Assembly (NCBI GenBank): GCA_033182465.1
Contig: CP137324.1
Location: 1,984,001 to 2,048,000, forward strand
Source: Sanghuangporus weigelae
Lineage: Eukaryota; Basidiomycota; Agaricomycetes; Hymenochaetales; Hymenochaetaceae
Reading direction: 5' to 3'
DNA: 64,000 nt
Below, piece by piece: positions 35,372-44,800 of this stretch (positions within the stretch are counted from its first letter, which is position 1; each line of letters begins with the position of its first letter). Made by a program: the position numbers and the translations under genes. The notes under the pieces were generated by a model, which was not told the DNA's origin, did not search any database, and saw only the letters and a list, made by a program, of their open reading frames with translations.

Positions 35372-37006
35372 ATGCTGGAGCCCTTCCGTCCACGACTTAC
35401 GGGTCTTGGCCGACCCGTCCGTTTTGTTATAGTTTTTGCCTGCCTGGCTTCTGTTGTGAGTGCTCCTTTCGTGTCTGTCAAGTTGTCTCTTCACAAAGTA
35501 GACCATAGGTGACTTTATTTCTCATCTCGAAATATTCACAAAACATATACATACTTCATGCAGAGGAGCTAAATGCCACTCAAGACACCTCAGAAGCTTT
35601 CATCCCCGGACCGATTGATAAGGTCGACGTCAGGCTATCACCTGCTATCGATCCAATAACGCACCGTGCAAATGCTACTTTACTAATGCTTGCGCGCAAT
35701 AGTGACATAGATGGAGTCGAGTCATCTATGCGCAGTCTTGAAGAGCACTTTAACTGGAAACACAATTATCCATGGGTTTTCCTGAACGAAGTACCATTCG
35801 ACGAGGAATTTAAGGCTCGCGTTCGCGGAATGACGAGAGCAGAGGTAAAATTTGGCCTCATTCCTCCCGAGCACTGGTATCAACCAGGTTGGATCGACGA
35901 GGAACGGGCTGAAAAGAACAGGATAGCTCTCACCAACTACAAAGACGTTTGGCCTGTACCATATGCATCAAGCGTTCCATATCGGAATATGTGTCGATTC
36001 AACTCTGGGGTAAGCCCACCATTGTCTCGATATACCTTTTTTTTGGTAGTTCAACGACAATTCCAGTTCTTCTTCCGACATCCACTGCTAAAGGATTATA
36101 AATGGTATTGGCGAGTCGAGCCTGATGTCACTTTTTCTTGTAATGTCTATTTCGACCCGTTTGTGTACATGATCGAAAACAACAAGCGCTATTCCTTCAC
36201 CATCGCTTTGAAGGAAGTAGCACCGACAATACCATCTCTTTGGGATACCATCAAAGGTTTATTAAAATACCCACGTCTGGAGATAAGTGGACTGATTGTC
36301 GAGTTTCGAAGATTTTCGAAGAACATATCCTGAGGTCGTTGCGAAGGATAACACATTTTCCTTCCTCACCAATGATAAAGGAGAGACTTATAATCTCTGC
36401 CACTGCAAGTCCTGCATATTCTATATATTACGACTCCATAATTTACTCATATTCTCCAGTCTGGTCGAACTTCGAGGTTGCAGACCTTGATTTCTTCCGT
36501 TCCCCATTCTACCTTGCCTACTTCGACTTCCTAGACGCCACTGGTAACTTCTACTATGAGAGATGGGGTGAGTCGCCTTATCCTTTACTCGCATGAAATG
36601 GGACTGTTACGGTGTGGCCGAACAGGGGACGCGCCAGTGCACAGTATAGCGGCCGCTTTGTTCCTACCGAAATCTCAAATTCACTTTTTCAATGAGATTG
36701 GGTATGAACACCCGCCATTCCAGCATTGCCCGAAAGGCACACCGCATCACCTAGGCGAATGCACCTGCAAGTTCACAAATAATCACGGTAAGTGAAATTT
36801 CTTTCGACTTCTGATGGATTTGATATCATGCTTATAACATTACGCCGGCAATGCGTGTGCATTGAATATGGCTTGAACTTAAAGATTACTCAGGGTTCGT
36901 GATTGTTCTTGATGTGTCCTATAAAAATCTCACTGATTCGTCTGTCAACAGGGGATCCTGCCTTCGTCGGTTTGAGAAGCTATTTCCGAAGGGGCATGTC
37001 GGATAG
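35372..37006 (+). CDS. GT15 alpha-1,2-mannosyltransferase (KRE2/MNT1/KTR family)
   Basis: Type II Golgi enzyme that adds alpha-1,2-mannose from GDP-mannose to O- and N-glycans. Exons by eye: 35372-35455, 35566-36009, 36067-36256, 36312-36404, 36460-36567, 36626-36787, 36885-36894 and 36952-37006, giving 381 aa in frame. Exon 1 gives a short cytosolic tail and membrane anchor (VRFVIVFACLASV). The lumenal domain has ANATLLMLARN, WVFLNEVPF, YRNMCRFNSG, YKWYWRVEPDVTF (family core), SNFEVADLDFFRS, GDAPVHSIAAALFLP and HCPKGTPHHLGECTC. Two oddities: a GC-AG intron (36405-36459) and a 10-nt exon needed to reach the usual final GxSCLRRFE-like block. The exon 2 start is the least certain junction. Length is near the family's usual 380-440. 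Confidence 0.87.
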
Positions 37007-38107
37007 TGTCTTTTGCTTACAATTATTGTTTTGCACATATGTACACATATCTATCTTGAATAGATCGGGTGTGCCTTACCACCATTTTCAGTGGTGTTTT
37101 CGCCATGTCCCTACTTAGTACTAGTACTTCCTAAGTTTGTGATGAAGGCCATGCTCTCAAGCTAGTGATAAGCAGTCAGGTGACCACGAGTCGCCGCGTC
37201 TCCGACTCCGAGTCCCACACGGTTCTTTCGTCTTCCATCATATACCATCTTGGCGTTTCACTTTTTCGGCTCAAATGTCTGCGTGTTGGTATCTGCTACC
37301 GAGACTAGTCAGGATCTGATTCTTTCCTTGCAATGCAACATGCTTGAGGACGAACATACGGGACGCAATGGTCGGAAAAATCACCGCAGCGTTCAAGTTG
37401 TCGTGGAACTAGTTTGAAAGCAACGCATAAATTTAAATATTAAATCGTTCGAGTTTCATCCAGCCCATTTCCTCAAGCAAAGCAACTTGTGTTGGAAAAC
37501 CAATCTCGGAACAAAAACTGTCGCAACTACTGTACTTGCAAAGGTATGGCGTTAACGCAATATTATGTACAAAGGATGTTCATTTCATGCTACAGTCGAG
37601 AGTCTCTGAATCTGATGTCGCCATTTGAATTTTGTGACAATTGCTGAATAGGAGCGTGGAGTGAGCGTGGCAGCTCGCATACTTGCTTGATTAGTCGTGT
37701 GAGCATCACGTAGAGATCGTTGTTCAGCTTTACATTGCCACTATTGTAGGCGAGGCTGACCCTGGCTGACCGGGTATGCCATGTTCAGAAAAAATGAAAT
37801 CGTAATGCATGCCACTGTGTGTATATCCAGCTTGTCCTCCTGTACGCTGCATCATCATCTGTTCTCTGCACTTAATAACCACTGTATGATCAGCCTGAGG
37901 GTACGTGGAACCTGGATAGAGCTTGCTTAGTCTCCGACACTCGACAGGTAATTTCAGCACGAAAACAATTGTCCTACCCTTAAGGATAATGACTGTTCCC
38001 CTTTTCTTATGGCTTATGTTTTCTGACCAATGGGAGGCTCAGTCTTGGACGTTTAGTATAAATATAGCACAACTCTCATAGTGGGGGGAGAGCGGAGTGG
38101 GAGCTGA
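37007..38107. other. Intergenic left of element B
   Basis: Nothing with support: a 76-codon minus ORF at 37730-37960 has no recognisable family. A TATA-like tataaata at 38058-38065 could serve the flank, but no gene follows before the LTR. The last five bases (GCTGA) are the left target-site duplication of element B. Confidence 0.45.
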
Positions 38108-39619
38108 TGTTAGGGAGTAGGCCCGGGGTTACACCGGTTTGATCCTTTTGCCTAAGCAGCGGTGTGTTGTGCAGAGGTGATCTTATCTACCCACGTCTGG
38201 CTGTACCACGCGGTCCCTTACTAGCCTTCCTAGTCGCGGTCCGAGTTATGGATGCTTTCAGATACGAGGTAATAGTAAAGCAGGTTGGGATTTCCAAGAG
38301 GCGTGATAGTACAAAGCACACAGTAATAGCTCGCTGTAGGGCAAGCTTTACACCAGTGTGGTAAGAGGATCGAAAGATGGGGAAATGAGGGCCTAATCCT
38401 ACAACTATTTATGCTCCCAGATATTCCATTTTCCGTCCTATTTCTTACTCATCCTGTCTCCACTTTACTCCACTTTCCTCCACCATTACATCTGTTCCTT
38501 TGTCATCCTGCTGCGCTTCGCTCCACTTTGCTCCAATCTTTGTAAGGTCGTCTCCACTATGACAGAATTCTTTGGAGTTGCTGACTGAGACAATAGAGGT
38601 GGTGCTCCGATATGGAATGCTCCACTGTCAGTACTCCATAACGATGTCATTGCCGTCATTGAGTGGCATCTTTGCTCTTGGAGCGATGTAGGCTGCTCGG
38701 TATGTGATTCTTCGGAATTCATCTCGAGGTCCAGCGAGGGTAAGCATAACTCGCACGTCAGTGTTAAGGTGTCGGGTCGGTGTAGAGTATGGTCCAAGGC
38801 ATATCATGAACTGCATAAGCTCTGCTGGTGGGTTCTGCTGGGTTCTGGTGACTAGCCATGCTTTGCCTTCGTATCGTATATCTCGAATGTAGCGCCATAT
38901 CCTTCGTTGTATAAGGAGTTGTAATTGCTTGGTTTCCAGGTTCGCATCTCTCGGTAAATAAAGGTTTGCCTGTATCGTAGATGCTGGACATGGTGTGTGC
39001 AACTCCGGTCTATACCATCCAATCATTCTCCAAGTTATCGGGTTCGCAGTTCGAGGGGTCCGAGTTGTGATCGTGAGTTCCTCTCGTTTCTTGGGTACTA
39101 TTGGGCTTGGTGGATTGGAATGCATTGTATCCTGAAGGTGTCGCTCGGTTTCGATGTGACAGTCACGCGTACCAACCGTTGCCGTGCATACTAAGTAGTA
39201 TACTTCATAAAGGACCATGTAAACTCGTGCACAGACTTGACAGTGCTGAAATGCCAGTGAGGTCTCCATAAACCTTATTAGCCTTTAGCCTTTTAGCGTT
39301 TAGGCTTTAGTAGTTGTGCTTCTGGACTTCTAAGAAGTTTGATCGCTTCTTTTGATCGAGGTCGCTCTGGTTGCTTGGTCGGCGGCGTTAGAGTGGTAGT
39401 CCGCGGTAATAGGCGGTCGGCGGTGTTAGCTGTTAGCGGGATTACGTATCCGCTTCGGTGCTTCTAGCGCTCGGGTGGTAACGGGTTACTGTTGCCTAGG
39501 CCGCTCGATTGCTTGGGCCTTTGATAGCTGGCTTGGTTACCGGTCGCGTTTGGAAAGCTGATCGTGTAGATCTGTTGATCGCGTTGATCCTGATGCGAGA
39601 TTTTGAGCGGATCCTTTCA
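38108..39619 (-). repeat. 3' LTR of element B (1512 bp)
   Basis: On the element's strand it starts TGAAAGGATCC and ends CTCCCTAACA. It contains a 213-codon ORF (38628-39269) in the U3 part and a TATA-like cataaata downstream of that ORF, about 1.2 kb into the LTR, which would leave a short R-U5 of about 300 bp. Confidence 0.93.
38628..39269 (-). CDS. ORF-L: 213-aa protein encoded inside the LTR (3' LTR of element B)
   Basis: ORF lying wholly in the U3 region, in the element's sense direction. It opens METSLAFQHCQVCARVYMVL, with a cluster of Cys and His residues in the first 45 positions (CQVC, then C and CH further on) that might bind a metal. The middle is basic (PKKREELTITTRTPRTANP) and followed by WRMIGWYRPELHTPCP and LQLLIQRRIWRYIRDIRY. 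No family recognised. The same full-length ORF is present in every LTR copy in the window (49423, 58783, 61564). In the 3' LTR it would be the last gene on the genomic RNA, a position used by LTR-encoded accessory genes of some retroviruses. Confidence 0.6.
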   Translation of the reverse strand: METSLAFQHCQVCARVYMVLYEVYYLVCTATVGTRDCHIETERHLQDTMHSNPPSPIVPKKREELTITTRTPRTANPITWRMIGWYRPELHTPCPASTIQANLYLPRDANLETKQLQLLIQRRIWRYIRDIRYEGKAWLVTRTQQNPPAELMQFMICLGPYSTPTRHLNTDVRVMLTLAGPRDEFRRITYRAAYIAPRAKMPLNDGNDIVMEY

Positions 39620-39743
39620 CTACACCCCCCCTAAGATGAACTTTCGGAGAAATGTTCATCCTAATCCGTGAGAAAGCTCGGATAAAGGGTCGCCTAGTGA
39701 TGGTTGATTTTTGCTATCAAACCATCATCATCTCTGCTCCAAA

Positions 39744-40059
39744 ATGTCGAAAGTCGCCGCTGCTGTTACTGTTTTTGTCGTTATTGTCGCGATTTTCGGC
39801 ATAAATCATTGGATTTTGGAGCGTAAGAGGCGTGCTCAGGTAAGTGATGCATGCTCTGTGCCGTTTCAAGTCGTTAATCTTCCTCTAGGAGGCCGACTTT
39901 GAAATGCAATCGTTCCAGCGCGATGTTACGACTGTTGCGCTTCGAGTTCACCTCGCGCTCGGTTATGACGTTGAGGATATCGATCCAGTCGTCGAAAATG
40001 CAGGTATTGCTTCGCAGGAACGTCGTGAAAAGGGTGTCTGGGAAGACATTGACTTGTAA
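39744..40059 (+). CDS. Antisense spliced gene in element B: 88-aa predicted membrane-anchored protein
   Basis: Runs opposite to gag-pol, between ORF-X and the 3' LTR. Exon 1 (39744-39839) encodes MSKVAAAVTVFVVIVAIFG, an N-terminal membrane anchor, then NHWILERKRRAQ, a basic stop-transfer-like end. A 49-bp intron (39840-39888, GTAAGT...CTCTAG) joins it in frame to exon 2 (39889-40059), encoding a soluble, acidic tail (EADFEMQSFQRDVTT..., ending GVWEDIDL). The intron fits the size and signals of host introns. Being antisense to the genomic RNA, it would not be removed during retrotransposition. Promoter: possibly the adjacent LTR edge; a weak gataaagg is near 39681. No family recognised; a captured host gene is possible. 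Confidence 0.55.
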
Positions 40060-40615
40060 AGGGTGGTGGGAAGGGATATGAATATGAAATGTGCATCATG
40101 TAAAGAATATGACGCAATTGAAAGTGATAAGAAAGAAATTATAAAGTCATTAAAATCATTAAGTCGTTAATGAATAAGTTTTATACCAATTTGGGAGTGA
40201 AGTTCCAGGTGTTTACCTACGGCTCTTCAACCCCCAAATGGAGTTTTTCGAAGAAAGAGTGTAATTGGAGTGCCTTTCAGCGTGAAGGCACATCCTAGCA
40301 TAATGCAAGGGAGTGACTTCACGTAAACTTTTGGCTTCTCCGTTGCATAGAGGATAATAAAAGGTAGGCATAATCTGCTAATTCGGAGCCGGCACAATAA
40401 AACAATATACAAAATGTCTAGGCCCTTGTAGGTTCTTTGACACTTCTGCATAGTGCTTCATTTGTGCTGGTTGGCCGAATAAGCGTGAAATAAAGAGGTG
40501 CATAAAGCATAATTTGGTCGGATGTGACCATAAATATCATAAGGTAAGAATGAAATGCATAATTGACCATGTCGGGTCACGATATGGGAAAGGGGTTGCA
40601 TAAAAGAAGAGTTGT

Positions 40616-41692
40616 TTACAAATCTTCGGATTCTTCAGCCTCAGGTGTAGTCTGGGCCGAGTTCGCTGGGGTATATAGTTCCCTGCTTTCACCTTCTTCA
40701 CTTGACTCTGTATCGTCGGAGTGTATGTACATGTCCTCCTGTTCCGACATAGTAAGCATCTCGTCCGGCTGGTAGAGTTCGTTCGGGTACTGGTAGACTG
40801 AGATCATCAGATCTTCCAGCAAGGGGTGTCGTGTAGCCTGTAGTTTTTCTCTGGCTTCTTCCTCTCGGTTGTTGAGTTCCATAAGGTAATGAGGGTCGTA
40901 GTTAACCTCTTTGCCTTCGACTACGTGGTGCTCGATGTTGTCGAGTGGTACCTCGTCCGTAGTAGAGTTCCTTGCTTCAATAACCGTTCGGTATCTCGTT
41001 CCTTCGTAATACTTCGTCATGTTGAGTACCGTCATGAACTGCATGGTGTGGGATGCATAGAAGCCCGTCTGGTCGGCTATGTATATAATGTACTTCATCG
41101 CATCGATGCTCATCGGGTGATAGTGACTCCATCGCATCATTCGGTTAAGAATTGCGGTAGTCATGTCTCGTCGGTAGGCGCAAATTTGAATTGCCGAATG
41201 ATAGATGCCCATGATGTTCTTGTATGTCGTTTCGTGCCTAAAGTCGATCTTGCCTCGATGTAATGCTTGTGTTTCGAGTTCGATCGCGTAGGTTAGAAAT
41301 GCATCATCATTGAGTCGGCGTAATGCTGCGTCTCGAGGGTTACTGAGTTTGAATAACCACTCGTCTGAGTGATTCGCCATCATAAGATGGGGTATTTCGT
41401 CTCGGTTGTGGTGGACTGCGTTCCACTTGTCAAATAGATCGTCGAAGTACTTTCCTGGGCATAGGGGTACGATTTCGTCTTCGTAGTTCTCTTCGTTGAA
41501 TCGGTTGCACAGCTGTGGCCATTGATAACGTTCGGTCGGTGGCCTAAGTGCAAATGTCCATTCTGGTGCATCTTCTGGTTGACAGAATGCATGTAGCTCA
41601 TCGAAGATAGGCATAGCTGAGTAGTAGTTCGTCTGCAGTGAAGTAGAGCTGTTGAGATTCGAGTTGTTGTTCCTTAGCTCGAAGTTCTCCAT
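40616..41692 (-). CDS. ORF-X: 358-aa protein after pol in element B
   Basis: Sense ORF where env would lie in a retrovirus. It has no signal peptide, membrane segment or cysteine pattern, so it is not an envelope by appearance. It looks globular and His/Tyr/Met/Asn-rich in the middle (DEWLFKLSNPRDAALRRL; MTTAILNRMMRWSHYHPMS), with an acidic tail (SDDTESSEEGESREL). Other starts exist. No family recognised. It is open over its full length in a very young element, which fits a working gene but does not prove one. Confidence 0.6.
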   Translation of the reverse strand: MENFELRNNNSNLNSSTSLQTNYYSAMPIFDELHAFCQPEDAPEWTFALRPPTERYQWPQLCNRFNEENYEDEIVPLCPGKYFDDLFDKWNAVHHNRDEIPHLMMANHSDEWLFKLSNPRDAALRRLNDDAFLTYAIELETQALHRGKIDFRHETTYKNIMGIYHSAIQICAYRRDMTTAILNRMMRWSHYHPMSIDAMKYIIYIADQTGFYASHTMQFMTVLNMTKYYEGTRYRTVIEARNSTTDEVPLDNIEHHVVEGKEVNYDPHYLMELNNREEEAREKLQATRHPLLEDLMISVYQYPNELYQPDEMLTMSEQEDMYIHSDDTESSEEGESRELYTPANSAQTTPEAEESEDL

Positions 41693-41867
41693 GTTTTATA
41701 CCATCTTGTTGGTATGTCGGCGGTGTCTTGCCTAATTCTTCTATCTCTGCTCTCGCTTTGGTGTGCCACATTGATGTCATCGCTTGGTAAGGTCATTGGG
41801 GACCTTACTCATCATCTCTATTGTGGATCCATAAGCGGCTCCATCGGGTGGAGTGCATGTGATGCAA

Positions 41868-44800
41868 CTATTGCCTCATTCGTTTTCGTGCGGCGATCCA
41901 TTGGTTAAGGTTCGGTGGCTGGATTGCCTGAGGATACTTTTTATGGAATGCTTCGATCATTTGATAGGAGTTCTTGAGGTTGTCAAGTGGCTCCCATGTT
42001 CGCTCCTGGTATCCTTTCCATTGGATAAGGTATTGGACCTTGCTCCGATGACGTCTTGTGTTATGAATTGTCTCCACTTCGTACTCTGCTTCTCCCTCCA
42101 CTTCAATAGGTGGTGGTTCATCCAAAGTGGGTCTTCCAGGGTATTCCTTTCGTTTGTAAGGCCTGAGAAGACTCGCATGAAACACTGGGTGGATCGGAAG
42201 GGTTTCGGGTAAGCGTAATCTGAATGACACTTGTCCGACTGCCTTCTCGACTTTATAAGGCCCTGCCCATTTCATTGCAAGTTTCTTCGTTGGTTCCAAT
42301 CGACTGAGATTCCTCATGTCTAGTAACACTTCGTCTCCCGGCTTGTACTCTGGCAGTTTGCCTCGATGCAGGTCTGCATAAAGCTTCATTGCTTCATTCG
42401 CTTGCCTAATCGAATTATAGGCTTCTTGCTGTACTTGTCGAAGCTCCTCTAGGTGATTTATTGCTTCTGGGACGTTTGAATCACCGGTCTCCGCAACGTC
42501 CAGGTGAGGATGCCATCCATACAGTGTATAGAATGGTGACTGATGTGTAGTACTGTGCTTCCTGTTGTTGTAGGCGAATTCTGCTATATCGATGTACTCT
42601 GCCCAATCTGTTTGTCGGTAGGACACATAGCAGCGTAAGTACTGTTCAAGCTCTTGATTTAGTCGCTCGGTTTGACCATCGGTTTGTGGATGATACGCTG
42701 TACTAGTTTTCCAATCGACATCGATGAGTCTGCAGAACTCCTTGAGGAATTGCGCGGTGAAGTTGCTACCTCGGTCGGAGATTACTCGTTTAGGGGCCCC
42801 GTAGTATTTGAAGACATGTTGGCGGAACAAACGTGCCAACTGCTTAGCATTGGGTATTCCTTGGCAAGGAATGAACTTCCCCATTTTAGTGAGTTTGTCC
42901 ACTATAACGAGTATCGCGCTGTAGCCTTCATTGCTGACTGGTAAGTCGGTAATCAGGTCACAGGTTATGGTTTCCCATGGTTGATGTGGTGCCTCCAACG
43001 GTTGGAGCGGCGGATTTCGAAACTGTCGAATCGGTTTTGCACGCTGACATATGTCGCAGGTTGCGGTATATGCTCGGATCATTTCTTCCATCTTCGGCCA
43101 ATAGTATGATCGCTTTACAAGCTCTATGGTCTTTTCTGCTCCTGGGTGGCCTGCAAGTTTGTGATCATGGCGCCTTCGGATTAGCAACGCTCGTAGGTTG
43201 GCGGACGGCGGGATATATAATGCATTGGTTACGTAGTGCAAGCCGTTCCTGTAACTGTAGCCGTTGCTCTGCTTGATCGCCTGAATTTCCTTCTTAGCCT
43301 CCTCGGTATTGTAGTTCCTCTTGATCGTTCGGATAATAGGATCAGAGATAGTGACCATTTCAGTTTCTAGCTTGTATAGACCGTTGATCTCTGTGCGTCG
43401 CAATGTTTGTTGCTTGATCGTATCAGGAGGTAATAAGGTAACTCCTAAGTTGTCCTTGTCCTCTGGCATATAGTCGGATCGTCGTGATAGCTCGTCAGCT
43501 TGGTTCTTCTTGCCTGGCCAATGGAGAATCTTGAAGTTATATCGTGATAACTCTAATGCCCATCTCGCTTGACGTCTCGATAGATTCTGAGCTGTCATGA
43601 AGTATCGGAGATTTGCATGATCGCTTCGGATTGTTACTGGTTCTTTGGTTCCCTCCAATAGGTGTCTCCAATGCTTGAGTGCTTCCATGATTGCTAGCAT
43701 CTCTTTGTCATGCGTCGGATAGTTTCGTTGGGTGTTCGTTAGAGTTTTCGACATGAAACCTAAAGGTCTCAGTTCTCCTTGGTTGTCTTCTTGTTGTAAG
43801 ACTGCACCAATCGCTACATCGGATGCATCGGTTTCCAATGTATATGGTTTGTCTGGCTTTGGCATTGCCAATGCGACTTCCGTTTCGAATGCCTTCTTGA
43901 TACTTTCGAATGCCTTATCTTGTGCCTCTGCCCATATGAACTTGCGATCCTTTTTGATAAGGTCGCCAATAGGTGCGAATGTATCGGCATAGTTCCTGAT
44001 GAATCTTCGGTAGAAGTTACAAAATCCTTGGAACTTTCGAACTTGTCGTTTCGTCTTTGGCACTGGCCATTCGTGAATAGCTTTGAGCTTATAAGGATCC
44101 ATCTGGATGCCTTTCGTTCCTACTACAAATCCCAAGTAGTCGAGCTGGGTTTGGAGGAAGTGACATTTCTCGATTTTGAGGTAAATGTCGAGCTCTCGGC
44201 ATTTCTGTAGAATTGCCCTGAGGAGTTTCCAATGTTCCTCTTCAGTTTGTGCTTGACCAATAAGGTCGTCCAAATAGTTGAGTGCTTCTTCTGTCCTGAG
44301 CCAATATTCGAAGTTGTCATTCATGAATCGTTGGAATACTGCAGGTGAGTTCTTCATTCCAAACATCATGACCTTTGGCTTGTAGACTGCATTGCCAACT
44401 CGGAATGCTGCCTTCCACTCGTCTCCTTCTCGGATTCGCAGGTTATTGTAACCTGATCGCATGTCGAGTGTAAAGAAGAATTTTCCTTTCTCCAGTTTCT
44501 CTGGGAGAACACTCATGATCGGTATCGGGTATGGGTCTGATACTGTCGTGTCGTTGATGTCTCGGTAATCGGTTACTGCTCGTGCTCCTCCGTCTTTCTT
44601 TCCTACAAAGAAGACTGGTGCTGCTACCGGACATGGTTCATGTGGTTGAACCTTTTCAATCCATCCTTTGTCAAGTAACTCTTTGACATAAGCATCGAGT
44701 GCTGCCTGCTCTTCTCGTGTGAGCTTGATAATAGGCCTCGGTTTCGGTAATGGTACTCCTTCTTTGAGGTTAATTGCCATATCCCATTTCGTATGCTTGG

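Noticed and set aside
37730-37960. 76-codon minus ORF left of element B
   Set aside because: No motif, no nearby splice partner, no homology that I recognise.
40616-41692. ORF-X as a retroviral envelope
   Set aside because: No signal peptide, no membrane segment, no disulfide-type cysteine pattern.
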